DNA of 64,000 nucleotides from Artemisia argyi (GCA_030686995.1 CM060693.1:119749228-119813227), one strand, 5' to 3'; shown: positions 10,328 to 23,785, counted from the first letter of the stretch. The notes: generated from the letters alone by a model not told the origin. Program-made: numbers and translations.

Positions 10328-12562
10328 CGAAAAGAATGAGATGTTTGGAGATGATCCACATTGTTCTATATACGGCACTATCTTCTGGATTAATTCTGAC
10401 TCATCAGAGACTTGCATTATGCCTTTTCCTTTGTCAGTTCTTGATGACTTCTTTGAGATGGATGGATGAGTGATGTTGGAGAATTCAGATGTTCTAGTGT
10501 AAACTGGTTCGCTATGAATTGATCAAGAGAAATGTTGTTTATCAAGACAGGTATGATGGACGATATTAGGACAGGTGTTGGAATTGAATTCATCATCCTT
10601 GCTCTTTTTGGTGGTGGTTCAGTTGGATGAACTACCATTGCCAATGGATTGTTATCAGATGACTCATTGGTTGTGGTTCAACATGTTGATGCTCCCCCTG
10701 AATATTTGCAATTTCAGGATTGGAGTTGAGATTTGCAATATTCTCCCCCTTAGCAGCACTAACAGGTAGTGATGTTGGAATAGTATTGGCAAATCTTCCT
10801 GTGAGGATGTCAACTAATTCGCTCATGTCTTTATAGGTTGCATTAACGGTAGTCGTAAGATCACCAGCCATTTGAAGAGTATCAGCGAAGTCTTTTGGTA
10901 CAACGACTTTGGTGTTAGTGACTTTATCAACAAGATCTATTACCTTCAAGGTATGTTTGTTGGAGGTCTTAACTTGATCAGCTACGTTGCCCACTTGAGT
11001 ATGAACATGTTTTCGAACAGTGGATCTGGTGGCCTTTGTCAGGATGGCAAATCTTTGAGCCTCAAGAGTGTTAAGAGCATGAATGCATTTGTGAATTTTC
11101 TTGTGAGATTTGAAGAGATAACCTAGAACCGATGCATTTTGTCCCTCTATAAGGACAGAGGGCATGACTGATGTAATAGACTTCTCGACAGCAGCCTTAA
11201 GAAGTGAAGGTAGTGTAGTTTCTAGAGATGTTAAGCAAGACTTAACCAGTTTGGGAAGTTCTTCTTCAATTGCATCGGTATCCATGCGAGTGACGTTTTT
11301 TCTAACATTTGCTCGATCATGGCAATGACTGTAGTGGGAGTGCCTTCTACTTGTTTTTGGACATTCAAGACAGCTTCACCAATAGACTGGAGACTAGTAT
11401 TGAGAATGTGAATGTCTTTGTAGATGGGATCAGTCTAGAGCCTGTTTTGAAGGGACTTGGAGGTTCTTTGCTTCTTCTTATGGCATCCAATTCTTATACA
11501 CTTGGCAAAGACTGGATGTTTGTTAGATCAGAAGGTATGATAGCAGTAACAGGTGTAGCCGAATTGGTTGTGAGCCTGTTTATAACAGAATGAGCTATCC
11601 TTTCTTGAGAGCTATTAGGTTAGTCAGACTCAGGATCATCATTTGACACAAAGTGAATTTCATCTTCTGGCATGGCTGTGTGATCAGTAGAAGAGACTTC
11701 ATTAGCCATTTGGATAGCGATCCAGCCTGCTGGAATTGAATTGGATGGTTCATCCATATCCTGAAAGAAAACATGTTAGGAAGGGTGACACATGTAAAGG
11801 GTATGGGTCCTTAACTTGGAGGGTGTGTGCACTACCTCTCAGGCTTCGGGACCCTGATGTACTCCCTATGATCTGAGTTGTAATATACTCAGAACATATC
11901 TGGGATGTGAGTGGTTAAGGATGGCATCCTTAGAGAGCTGTGACTTTCTCTCTTCAGATGTTGTGTCCTTAGGCCGTAGTTTGTGATGTACCAAGGACTT
12001 CATTGGAGTCTTTTTTTTTGTTTAGGGACCCTGAAGAGCTGAGTGAGGGACATGCATCTCTTGGGTCAAGTAATATAGACCTTGGTGGTTGTATACCATA
12101 GGTTAGACTTAAGAGTGGCAGAGTCAAGTCCGGGTGTGAAGAGCCTGGTACCATCATTCTCTAGTGCCGACTCGGAGTGAACAAAATATTTGAGAAAAGT
12201 AAGTGCAGACACAAACTCGCTACTGGGTCGGGGGTAACCCTGATCTTCACCACTCTCACCTAAAGAAGTTTTGAGAGTTGTTGCTTGCAGTTCCCCTATT
12301 TTAAAAGAACAATTACCTATGCGGTAGCTGCAGTTTTAGGCAGGCTGCTTACTTCCTCTGCTAAAATGGAGGCATCTAGACTCTTGTTGGCGTCAGTGGT
12401 GGCCGCTGAGTCTTCACGTATGTGAGTATCAACGACTGTGGATGTGAATAAAGTTTGAAGAAGTAAAGTAGACTTGGGTTGAGAGGAAGATGGGTTTCTC
12501 TTCCTCCTTGTCTTTTTCACAATTTTTGGTAGCGGCTGAACGAGGTCTAGCACAACGGTCAC
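10205..12562 (-). pseudogene. Decayed retrotransposon accessory ORF (C-terminal half)
   Basis: Broken minus-strand ORF pieces at 12562-12317, 11285-10632, 10644-10417 and 10417-10205. The middle piece begins MDTDAIEEELPKLVKSCLTS and continues in a long helical, hydroxyl- and Lys-rich region (STVRKHVHTQVGNVADQVK). The last pieces carry PPKRARMM, KIVPYIEQCGSSP and PPMTLEEIAEMVQEQKR. From memory this resembles the C-terminal part of an accessory protein often found in retroelements of composite plants. There is no catalytic motif. Frameshifts and stops separate the pieces. The likely N-terminal part is at 20846-21722, the two halves being pushed apart by later insertions. Confidence 0.6.
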
Positions 12563-12782
12563 GGACAGTGACTTGTCAGGGTCCTATTCAGCCCTTTCTT
12601 CAATTACTTTAGTACCAGCGATTCCTACCATGTATGTTGTGAAGGGTACTTCATTTGCAATAGTAGGAGGGAGTGATGATGCTGTCATGGAGTACCCAGC
12701 GAATTTTTCGAGATGAGCATCAACATATTGATCTTGTAGCAAGTGTTCAATAATCAACGATATATACCTTATGTAACATATA

Positions 12783-14150
12783 TGTGGAAAACTAGAAGGG
12801 GGTTGAATAGTTTTACCATTTTAAAATTTAATTTGCTTTGAAAGCTATACATGATATCAACTAATGCAAATAAAACGATAAGTAAAGTGCAAGTAAAGAA
12901 AGAAACGATCAAACCACAACAAGGATGTTTATAGTGGTTCGGTCTAAAAGGACTCTTTTTCCTTGCCCTACTCCACTCCCCGAGTATCCAACTCGAGAGT
13001 ATCCTTCACTAATCAACAAGCTCCTTTAACTGGCGGAGAAAACCTTACACGTCGCTTACACAAGATTACTGACACAAAGCTAGATGTCGAGTTCTTTTAC
13101 AAGGGTACAACCACTCCCGTCACTCTTTGTATTTTGAGGACTAAAATACTAACCGATCACTACTGAGAGTTTATGATTTTTTGGTACAGACAATGATGTA
13201 CGAATAACAATAATTCACACAATGACAAAGAACAAGCCTTGCAACGTATTGTTGAAGCTTGTAATACTCGGATCTTCTTGCTACAAAGAAGTTCACTAAA
13301 AATGAAATATGAATGAGTTAGATATGGATGGGAGAAAGTATGATGTAATTTATGCTAGTGAGTGATGAGAAAACATCAATGTGTATTTATAGGCAAAACT
13401 GCCAGAGCAAGCCACGGATGGGATGGAAACAAATCATGGGTTCCGTCCGTGTAATCCTTTGGTTCTGTGGGAAGCTGCAACAAAATCTCAAAAAATCTTT
13501 ATTAAATCTAACCAAAATATTTTCATATCTTTCCAAGGATTTTATGAGTGAAGATCTAAGCAAAATATATATGAAATCTTTCAATGATATTCACAATCTT
13601 ACAAAAATATCAAAGTGATGCATGCTATGATGTAATCATATATTTCCAATTTTAGAATTAAACTAAAATATGAAAATGTAAAATGTATATGTTTACTTAA
13701 GTGATTTTTTTGGGTAAACATGGGTTTCCGACACGACATTGGAGTTGACTAATCCCACGGCGACTACCCTTTTTGGATAGCCCGGAGTCGGCGCAGGTGA
13801 ACTTTTGTTGGCACAAATGTTTGATTACTTATGTTTAAAACACATTTTATTATTACTTGAAACAAACTAATTTTACTTGTATATCTTATATGACACTTTA
13901 CTTGTTTTTGTGACACTTTTGTTAAAATGGCTACATTCTTATTTATGAACAAATAATTTGTAACTTATGTTAAAATCTCTTTGTGTTCTAAGAAAACTTG
14001 TGACTATATATATAGAACAATTGTGACTATATATATAAAAGACTTTAGTTATTTATGTTTTGCTAAAATAAAGTTTATAATTGTCGTTAACAAATTATAG
14101 CAAAGATTGTAAAATATTAATAATGATTTTGGACGATATTTGTATTAACA
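12783..14150 (-). mobile_element. 3' LTR of an older SIRE-like copia element
   Basis: Starts TGTGGAAAACTAGAAGGGGG and ends GATATTTGTATTAACA, as do the LTRs of the complete element at 32564-44205, but it is longer (1368 bp) and clearly diverged. The body lies to the right, so on the minus strand this is the 3' LTR. It is followed by ATCTCCCCCTTTTT (14151-14164), the complement of a polypurine tract. It contains a degraded version of the GGCGGAACCC hairpin near 13420-13452. No matching TSD is visible; its partner is only the fragment at 15831-15994. Confidence 0.85.
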
Positions 14151-14888
14151 ATCTCCCCCTTTTTGTTGAGGACGAAACATAAAACTTATTTTTAAGCAAA
14201 AGGATAAATGAAGTTCAAGTCTTTTAAAAAATTCTAATGTGTTGGTTTGAATTGCTATAAAAATTCTAATTTTGACCAAAAAAATTAGAGTTGATAATAT
14301 GAGTTTAATATTTTCTCTCCGTTTTTGTCAAAACAAAAAGAAGAGATGCAAAGCGGAATGTGATGAGAGCCCGAGCTTGATTAGCTCCCGCTTGGTTATA
14401 CTCCACCTTGTTGCGGTGCCAAGTACATGGATTTTGACGGCTACAAAACAAAAAGTTAGTGAAAAATGGTCTAGACAAGCTATAAACCAACAATATTAAG
14501 TAAAATACAATCAACCACAAAACAAATTAAATAATGCAATCACCACAACATATAATAGAACAGATTCATTCAAGTAAAATTCATTTTGACCAAAATGATG
14601 GGACAAGAAATGAAATAAAAAGTCCTATTACTAAAGTTTAAAAAAATGAAAAATAACAACCTTAAACACTGTGTGCATATTTCACTCTGATGCTAAACTT
14701 CTGACAAACTTGAGATTGATATCTTCTTTAGGAACTTTAACATTTACAAGCCCAAGTTGACTTACAAGTTGTTGAAGTCTGCTATATGTTCCATCAAGAT
14801 TTTTTCCACTTGTGGCAGTGAAGTTTTCAAATTGATGCTTTAGTAGGTTCTTCCTTGACTTCTTAGTGGCTTCATTACCACCAAATCT

Positions 14889-15134
14889 CTATTCAATAGC
14901 CTCCATTAATTCCTTAGCAGTTTCAATGTGGCTAAAGTCCAACTGGTATTCATTAGGTATTCCCATACTGAGAATATTGTGAGTTTTGATCTCCAGCTTT
15001 CTTTGAGCTCTGTCTTCATTGGATTTAATGGGTATAGGTTTTCCATTAGCACCTGTTGTTGGTAATTTATCACCATTTAGAATGATATCCCACATAGCAT
15101 AGTCAATCATCCTGATGTATTGCCTCATTCTCAT
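14889..15134 (-). pseudogene. Copia gag fragment (N-terminal gag domain)
   Basis: The 81-residue fragment reads MRMRQYIRMIDYAMWDIILN, then further on KLEIKTHNILSMGIPNEYQL and AKELMEAIE. This is the start of gag in Ty1/copia elements (retrotran_gag/UBN2-type). It is truncated downstream: there is no zinc knuckle, protease or pol. It belongs with the LTR to its right (15281-15830). Confidence 0.8.
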
Positions 15135-15280
15135 CTTCCAGATCTAATACTCTCCAGGCTTCAGCATGGGCACCTTTCATGCAATAACCATATGTGTTTC
15201 TTCAGACATGGCTTCAGTAGATATTGTTAACACAAACTCTTCTTGATATCAGTTTCTAGATCACAAACTTTGATACCACT

Positions 15281-15830
15281 TGTTAGTCTCAGTTGAGCAA
15301 TGATCTAGTTTATTATCTTAGATATAAATCTAAAACAATATGTTATAGAAACTGAACTTTAACTTTGAACAACCTTAAACACTATGCGGAATATAATGTT
15401 TAACTTAAGAGGAATTATGAATGACACAGTTGAATTCTCACAAAACACTTCAATATATATTAATATACGAATATCCAACAGTATTATGGTTTACAAACTT
15501 GAAGTGATCGACTCTATGAATAATAAGTATCAACTCTAACCCTAGAACCTCCTTTTATAGACTAGGGAGTCCTATTCGGTTTACAATGACTTTCAATACA
15601 AGATAAATATCTTTGTAATCTATTCTATAATTATCCTAACCGACTTTACAATATATCACATAAGCAGTAGAATGTATTACTCTAGCAGTAGAATCATATA
15701 AGCTCAGCAGTAGTATTCTTCAGTAGTAGAATCTTCAACACTAGCAGTAGTATGACACTTATAGTAATTTTTCAATTCTTACCAACAAGCAGTTGTATCA
15801 ATCAAGGCAACAGTATCTATAAACCCAACA
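15281..15830 (-). mobile_element. 5' LTR of a second copia element, inserted in the SIRE-like remnant
   Basis: A 550-bp LTR with TGTTAG...CCAACA ends. Directly left (about 15270-15280) lies a complement of a tRNA-Met-type primer-binding site (minus strand TGGTATCAAAG), which fixes the orientation as a minus-strand 5' LTR. Its right edge at 15830 is followed immediately by the older LTR sequence, so it entered the SIRE-like 5' LTR. The rest of this element and most of its host were later deleted. Confidence 0.8.
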
Positions 15831-15994
15831 ACTTATGTTAAAATCTCTTTTTGTTCTAAGAAAGCTTGTGACTATATATATAAAAGACTTTAACTATTTA
15901 TGTTTTGCTAAAATAAAGTTTCTAATTGTCATTAACAAAAATAGCAAAGATCGTAAAATATAAATAACGTTTTTGGACGATATTTGTATTAACA
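15831..15994 (-). mobile_element. Terminal fragment of the older SIRE-like 5' LTR
   Basis: Repeats the end of the LTR at about 13970-14150 (ACTTATGTTAAAATCTCTTT through GATATTTGTATTAACA). It is the outer remnant of the second LTR after insertion and deletion. It differs from the other LTR by several substitutions and a deletion of an ATATATATAGAACAATTGTG-like block. Confidence 0.8.
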
Positions 15995-16459
15995 CTTGCA
16001 ATCCTCTTCAAGATTTTAAGATCACGAAAACAATATTAAGTTTGATCTTGCAAGACTAAAACAATTCAACTACTTGATTCACGATAGTTTCACAAGTAAT
16101 TGACAACCACACCTTTTAGTTTCTTGTTTAATCAAGTTACTTTATGAAATGCTCAATACATAAGGTAGCACCTTCATAGACAAATGGCAAAAATTGATTG
16201 ATTAACAATATCCCTTTTGGCCTAATACACCATCAACAATCAATCTAACTTGATAAACTCTTTGTCACATGAAACTCAAAAGCATAATTCGTTCTTAGTA
16301 TTAGCTTGAAATAGGAATAGAACCATATAGTCACAATCAACCAATTCTCATGTCACAAACATCATCTTGGCAAGTGCACAAAGGCATTAGCCACTCATAG
16401 CAAAGAAAGTCATAATCACAGAAAATTGATCACTTGAAAACATAATAAAAGAGTCTTAC
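15995..16459. other. Unassigned sequence between retroelement remnants
   Basis: AT-rich DNA with no recognisable protein. It includes the CTTAC target duplication (16455-16459) of the solo LTR on its right. It is probably the same ancient element that resumes at 20248. Confidence 0.5.
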
Positions 16460-19400
16460 TGATTGGTCCTAAACCGTCAACTTATATTGACCAAGGAATG
16501 GTCAACAAAGTCAAAGAGCCTAGAGTCAATCTCCGGGTAATATAAGGTATCACCAGGTCGTTAAATCCCGACAAGGTGTGAATTGTAACTGAGCGTGCTT
16601 TGTGATCGGGTGATTATTCACGGAAAAGGGTTGTTATGAGAATTATTTGGAAATGACTAACAGAAATAGCTTAGGAAAGCTATGTGATTAATTACTGTAA
16701 CTTAGATTGAGAAGAAATTACTTAAAACCTAAAAACCGTACATTTGCTAAAAACGCGAACAAACGTACGTGAAATAAAAGTGAATGAGGTGATCTGAAAA
16801 GGCTACTGGTATGAAAATGGTATTTTTACAAACCTAATGATTAAAGAAAATTTTTGGAAATTTAAAATTACTTTTTACACAATTTTTATAATTACTATTA
16901 ATTAAATACTAATTTCCTAATTACGTTTTAATTAATTAAATTAACCTAAATTACAAATAAATATGAAATTAACCTAGAAAAATGAAATTTAAACTTAGAA
17001 AAATCTAAAATACTATAAAACTAATTTTAGAAATGAAAATATATTTTTAAGACTTTTTAATTAATTATTACCAATTATTAACTAATTATTAATTACTTTT
17101 TAATTATTTAAATTGTCCTAAATTCTAATTAATTATTAAATTACACTAGAAAATTGAAAATAAAATTTGGAAAAATTAAAAATAACTAAAAACTAATTTT
17201 AAGATTTAATTTATATTTTTCTGATTTTCTAATTAATTATTATTAATTATTAACTATTTAATATTTATTAAAAACTAATTTAAATTAAGAAAAATACTAA
17301 ATGATGCAAGAAAAATATGAAAAAATTACAGAAATTATTTTTATATACTAGAAGCCTAGGAAAAATATAAAAATGAAAATTGCTTATTAATAAGCTGAAG
17401 AATAAGCCAATTGGCTTAAATAGAAGCTATCACTTCTATTAAGTTGGGCTTTTTGGGATTTTTCTTTTTCAAACCTGCTTATTAGATAATAGTAAGCAAC
17501 TTTTGTGAAGTGAGTTTGTGTGAGGACCAAGAATAAGCTGTTTGATGAGCTTAATTGAAAACAATTGAGCTTTTTGAAGCTTATTAGGACTTGATTGATT
17601 AGCAAAAGCTTCCAAATGATATTTAAAACACAAATAAGCTATAAACAGATGTGCAACTACTTAAAATAAACCAAGCTGAGCAAATACGCACAAGAAATAA
17701 GCACTAGCAAAAGCAATAAGCAATCCAACTCCAAACAGTGCACAATCAGGTTCAAGGGGTCACTTTTTGAGGCTTGTGGGGTCCACTAGGGACTCTGGAA
17801 GCCCAAACAAAATAATAATCCAAGAACCTGGGGTGATAAGCTATCTAACAAGCTAAGGCACACCCTCTAGGTCCCACAGAGGAGGTCAGGGGGAGGGTTG
17901 AAAGTTGGGGGTAAAAGCTGATGACTCAGCTTTACTCAGTTGATGGCCAAACTACAAAGGACTTGCAGCCCTACTAAATGACTTCTACACTACAAAATAA
18001 GCTCAGGGTATTAAAGCCTAGCTTATTGGCTTTTAAATAAGCTAAAAATCTAGGTCTGGGGCCCACTGAGTAGGCCTGTGGGGTCCACTCAAGTTGGGTG
18101 AGTGAACCTGAGTCTGTGCACAGGGCAAGGCTTTGCCCTGCAGGTCACTTTGAGGGGCAATTTAGTCCTTAAGAAAAATTCACAAAATTGCAACAATGGT
18201 AGGAATCAAGAGTTCAGCTGGTAGACAATACCCACAACAAGTTTCAAAGTCTAAATCAACACACAAAAATCACAATAAATCAAGCCATTTTTGAGATTTC
18301 TGCACAATGCACTTTTTGACTTTTAAGAAAAACTTGAGATTTGACTTTTATGAAACTCAAATCACTTTTGTTGCTTTGATCTGTTATATTAAGCTATAAG
18401 ATGACCAATTTAAGCAAGAACACAAACTTATGAATAGATTTGATGGGTTTTGGATCCAAATGTCACCACAGTTAACTGTGGTGATGAGTTTTCTTATGAT
18501 TTTGACTTTTGGGTTCAAAAGGGACCAAACCAATGGCCAAACTGACTTTATATGATCCTAGGTGACTTGCCTAAACCAAGTTTTACACTATCAAACAACT
18601 AGAACACAGCAAGAGGTTATGATCCAAACACTCCTTTTAAAACACAACTATGATGAAACTATGTTTAGATGTGATCACAACTTTGCCTACTGATTACCAC
18701 TATGCTAATAAGCTATGATTGAACTAGTAAATCACAAATAAACAATAACAACACTGTTAAACTATGAATAACAAGATTGGTAAGATTTCAACTCACAAAA
18801 GCCATCCAAGCTCAGTTTAAGAACCAAGGACCAAAGGAACCAACCTAATGACCTCCCATGAGGTCTCTAACCCACTGCCATCCATGACAAACAGTGCTCC
18901 TTGCTTGTCTTTTCCTTTTTCATAATTTTATTTTATTTTATTTTTATTTTTCTGAATTTTTGCTATTTTTCTAAAAACTTATCCTTGATTATCACAGAAG
19001 CTTATACAGCTTCTAAACACTTGTTATTTAAGTTTATGAAACCATATTACAACTTTAGAACACTTGGTGAAATGTAAACAACACACTTGAAATTCAAACT
19101 TAAGACTTGAAAATTGAAATTGATATTAAACTAAAAACTTTGAATTGCATTGACTGAGAATAGAGCACAAATGATAAAAGAAAGATTACAAAACTAAATT
19201 ACATACTACACATCTTTTATGCTCATCTTGAGCTACAATATATATAACGAAATAAAAATAAGACACATCTTCTCCCACATGGCTTCAATTTGAATTTTTT
19301 AAGTCCCAGCAGCTTTCTCTTTGACCCTTGACCATATCCTCACCATTCAATTATAATTTGATCAATCCTAGCCATTGGATTGAATTTTGGCGCCAAAATG

Positions 19401-20242
19401 AATGGGGCAAATATAAGTGGTTCTGGTGGAGCATTTATTGTGGTGGTGGGGGGGGGGGGTTGGTTTGGTTGGTGATATCATTAATTGTGGGGGGCTAATG
19501 GAGGAGGGGGAAGCATGTGGAGGAGACAACGTCTCCCTGGCTTTGTGGGATATGGTTGGGAAGAAGACGGGTCAAAGGGTGGGTTGACCCCTTTGACCGT
19601 TTGACCCTGCGTGGTTTTATTATAAAATGGGAGTTGGGCCTGGGTGATGTTGGGCTTGGCATGGGTGGACTGGATCAGGTTTGGCTTGGTTTGGATATTG
19701 GATTTGGTTTTGATAATAAGAAAAAGGGTCCGGTTGGTTATTAGTTATCACAAGGACCAATTTTGCAATTTTACCAAACCTGAGGGACTGAAAATGTAGT
19801 TTTTCCCAAATTATACCAAGGACCAATCATGCTACAACTCCAAAGTCCAAGAACCATATTTGCATTTTTTTCCACTTTTCAAAATTTCCCAGGGACCTAT
19901 TTTGCCATTTTTGAAAGTACAGGGACCAAATGTGTAATTTTGGAAAACTTATGACCCAAGTATAGTATTTTGTGATTTTTGACTTTCAAAACCTTGGGTT
20001 GACTTTTCCTTTCAAAATAAATGCATAGGGACTAATTTTGACATGTTTTGAAACTTGGGGGACTGAAATTGCCAATATTGCAAACTTTGATCGTTTTTCA
20101 TTTGTTTTTGCTCATTTTGCTTTTAAAACACATAAAACACAATCCCTGGGATAATTTAAGTATTTTGATAACTTTTTGATTGTTTTTGTATGTTTTGGCA
20201 GTTTAAATACGACAAAAATGATGAGTGTTTGAGCACTCATCA
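16460..20242. mobile_element. 3783-bp solo LTR, probably of a Tat/Ogre-type gypsy element
   Basis: Ends are TG (TGATTGGTCC at 16460) and CA (GAGCACTCATCA at 20231-20242), flanked by a perfect 5-bp duplication CTTAC (16455-16459, 20243-20247). The right end, read on the minus strand as TGATGAGTGCTCAAACACTC, resembles LTR starts I know from Tat/Ogre elements, whose LTRs can reach several kb. There is no internal region, primer-binding site or pol, so this is a solo LTR left by LTR-LTR recombination. The long AT-rich block 16840-17350 and repeated 'GGACCAAATGTG'-like lines at 19740-20060 lie inside it. Family assignment is tentative; the boundaries are strong. Confidence 0.8.
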
Positions 20243-20247
20243 CTTAC

Positions 20248-20845
20248 AAAAGTTGTAATGATGATTAACAAGAATTAGGAATGATGCCTAAATTATTAGT
20301 AAATATTCCTTGGGGATTTCAATGATGGATTATGGTTTCTTGTTTCACTTCTTCATGCGTTTTCCTTCACCTTTGAGAGCTATTCTTGAGAGAGTTTTTG
20401 AGATAATAATTGATATGTGTAAGAGTTGTGTAATAATGATTGTATCTTTCTCTCTAACCAAGCACCTTATTAATACAATTGCAACATTTGGTCACCAAGC
20501 AAGTTTCTTGGGTACTAAGTGTTATAAAACATCTGAATTTTGAGTAAATGAAGTGTAATGGTAGTCCATATGAAGGGTAGGAACATTAAAAGTGATAATC
20601 AAGTCTACTAGAAGTCCAGCAACCTGCGGTTGGGAGTTTCATACTACGGTTGGAGTTCCAACCTGTGGTTGCGAAACAGGTTATTGGCAGATTTCAATAG
20701 TGGTTGGAATTGAGACTTGTGTGCTTTTCTTGAGCCCTGGGTTGAAGAAGTATGCCATAATAAACTTCATAAGCATCTTTTACTTCTTTTTATGAACACT
20801 TGATCTTTTCTTCATGCGCAGGAACCTCTAGAACTTGAATAGTTA
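20248..20845. other. Unassigned sequence
   Basis: No recognisable protein or element ends. It includes a short patch of repeats related to GGTTGGAGTTCCAACCTG (20626-20680). It probably belongs to the retroelement carrying the accessory ORF on its right. Confidence 0.4.
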
Positions 20846-21722
20846 TCATTGATAGTCTTCCGATGTTTTTGTTACGGATGGAATCTTCCGTTGTGCATAG
20901 GTTCTTGAATTGACGACTTTTCTTCGTCTTTCTTGTTGTTTCCTTAGACTTAGTTGTACATGAACCTTAATATATCTTTTGTACCTTTTAAGCGTAAAAT
21001 GTTCACAAACACAACCAAATAATATGCACAAACATACAAATAATGTGACTAAACTATATACGACATGAGATTTATCAACACTCATGAGATCTTTGAATAA
21101 AATCCCAGCAATGTCAATGTCGTGACCCCAGATAAGTCCATATGCAATCATCATCTGATTTAGATTTAGCTGGTTGTGAGAACCTTGCATACCCCCAATA
21201 CATTTGACAATGTGAACTAGCAACACCTTCCATCTTGGTGAGAAATACTTGAGCTTGATGGAAGCCTTTTTGATGAGTTCAAAGGCTGGTATTGACTCAT
21301 CATCTAGGTCGGCCATTCCAAGGGTCACCAGAGCATCCTTAGCTGTTTTATCTCTAGAGTTTGGATCATAGCTTTCTCAATATCATAGTTTTGTGACTTT
21401 TGCAAAGTCATCAAGAGTGAATGATAGATGTTCTGGAGATTGCGGAAGTTGAAAGTAGATGGTGTTGGTGAGGCGTCTGCGACATCGGTACAACAAAAAT
21501 CTTGAAGATATTGGTAGTAACATGTTAATGGAGTAAAGAGTGAGTGAGGCGACAATGGGGCACTTTTTGAGGAATTGAAGAAGTTGAGCATAGTCCGGAT
21601 CATCATGTTCCAGAAATGCCAAGGCAATTGTTGAATTTGAAGATGACTTGTTCAGGTTCAAATTTAACATTTGGTGCTTTTTCGAGTACTACTTCGGATG
21701 CAGTTGGGATAGGAGATGCCAT
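20846..21722 (-). pseudogene. Decayed retrotransposon accessory ORF (N-terminal half)
   Basis: A plausible start ATG lies at 21722-21720 (MASPIPTASEVVLEK). Frameshifts lead into 21670-21383 (FLEHDDPDYAQLLQFLKKCP, FTLDDFAKVTKL) and 21328-20846 (ADLDDESIPAFELIKKASIK, LKYFSPRWKVLLVHIVKCIG, QLNLNQMMIAYGLIWGHDID). The pattern of a short domain followed by KYFSPRW and IVKCIGG resembles accessory ORFs of Asteraceae retrotransposons. At least two frameshifts are present. It probably once continued into the pieces at 10205-12562. Confidence 0.6.
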
Positions 21723-22302
21723 TGTAAAAAAAAAAACTTTAAGTTTGGTGTTAAGAGTTGAGAGAGAAAACAAGTTTTCGCACCGAAAGTTACTTTTGAT
21801 GTTTTGATGTCAAAATAAGAGTATTTCTTTGTTGAAATAATTTTATTTTGACGTCTGCATTAAATGCAGAGTGGTAAAACTGTCAATTGTAGTGGGCCTT
21901 TTTGATGCTTCGTGTAAAACAGTTGTCCCTTGATTCTCGCAAAGTGGTTATGTTTTCAATTAACCAATGATCATTTAGTTAGAGAATGTTTGCATCCTAA
22001 CTTAAATGGACAACATTTAGTTCTACCAAAGAATTAATTGTTATATTCAGAGGTGTAACTTAGTTGTTGATTTAAGAGTTTCATACCAAGCCTTGGTGCC
22101 TATTTCAGACAGGGCTGCAATCAAATCAAGCTTTTATCAAGCAACTTGAGCTCGAGTTTGACTCGATCAAGCCAAGCTTTTATCAAGCTCAAACCCAAAC
22201 TCAAGCCCAAAGATTAGCTCGAAACATATAACGAGTCAAGCTCAAGCTTTTGATAGCTCGGCTCGAGCTCTTATCAAGCTTTTTTGAGCTTTAATATATA
22301 TA

Positions 22303-22535
22303 CTCCCTCCGTCCCAAAATATAAGTCCAATTTGACTTTTTTAATCGAACTTTGACCTTAAATATTTTTATTTGTATTATATAATACTTGATGCAAAATA
22401 TATACATAGATAGTGTTTTATATGTATTTTCATTTGGTATAATTTTCATCAAGTGATATAATACAAACAAAAATATTTACGGTCAAAGTTCGATTCAAAA
22501 AGTCAAACTGGACTTATATTTTGGGACGGAGGTAG
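22303..22535. mobile_element. Stowaway MITE (Tc1/mariner-type)
   Basis: The TIR CTCCCTCCGTCCCAAAATAT and its complement ATATTTTGGGACGGAGGTAG are flanked by TA (22301-22302, 22536-22537). The whole 233 bp forms a long imperfect palindrome around position 22420. Confidence 0.93.
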
Positions 22536-23298
22536 TAAGTATTTAAGGGTTAATTTGAGTATTACCTTAACTATAAGGACTTATTTCATAAATAAATGAA
22601 TAATGTATTCTAGAAGGAGTTTTTACCCTAAGTAATCTAACGATTAGTATTCTAGCGTCTCTTGTCTCTTCTTCAATCATTCAACAATCATGTAAGCTTC
22701 ACTTTTTATTTTTACAGAAAAATTTGTAATTTTACTTATCAACAACTTTTATTTGATAATGTTAAGTATTAACATCAACAAAAACTAATCATATTTATAG
22801 TCTAATCAATATTTATACTATGTGTTGAATATCGTCTATATGGAGAAAAATAAACCATTTATATAAAATATAGATTTAAAAGAGGTACTACTGTAATGAG
22901 TTCGGTACGAGAACCTTGTTTATAGAAATATTTAGACATTAGATCCTTATCTAACACTTTGGCTTATGTTTCATTATAATGTTCGACTTGCGTACGAGAA
23001 TGTTATTCCTGGTTTTATTACTGTTAAATAAATCTAATTTAATTTTCAAATATAATTTTAGTTTATTTGACTTTATAAATATATTTATTGATGAATTTGA
23101 CTATTAAACACAATATTTTTGTATACATTCAAGCTTTTTAAGCCAAGCTCAAACTTTGTTCGAAACCTACTCAAGCCAAGCTCAAGCCTAGATAATTAAA
23201 GCTTGACAAGCTATCAAGCCAAGCTCAAGCCTACTGTTTTTGTTTCAAGCTAAGCTTAAGCCTTGTCAAGCTTGAGCTCGGCTTGACTCAACTGCAAC

Positions 23299-23785
23299 TG
23301 TTGAACCTTAGACCTTGATAGATCTTTGAGCACTCGTGGATCGTTAGTTATGTTTATGTAATCACAAACACACTAAAAGAAAATCTCTATAACTTGTATT
23401 CTCAAGCGGAAAATAAACACAAGTATAAACAATGATAACTAAGAATACTTGATCCTCTATGGATCTTTGAATAATACTAAAATTGTTTTTCTAAACGTGT
23501 ACATAATACATAATCGTGTGTTCCTTTTATAGCCAAGGATCCCTAAACCGTTTTACAAGAAACATATCTTCTATAAACTTAAAGAGATATGCATTATCAC
23601 TTCCTAAATAAACTCATGCATATCCTAACTAAATAACAAAATACACGGAATATCTATATCCGTAGAAACAAACTATGCTGAAACTATTCTTCAGCAGATA
23701 TACTGCTTCAGCAGGAACCAACTCTTCAGCAGGAACCATCAGCAGTAACTTCAGCAGAATTCTCTATTTAGCAGAATTCCCAACA
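23299..23785. mobile_element. 487-bp copia-type solo LTR
   Basis: Ends TGTTGAACCT and CCCAACA, flanked by a perfect 5-bp duplication GCAAC (23294-23298, 23786-23790). It contains a series of TTCAGCAG(G/A) repeats (23685-23765). Similar CAGCAGTA-type repeats and the CCCAACA end in the LTR at 15281-15830 suggest a related family. No internal region remains. Confidence 0.88.
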
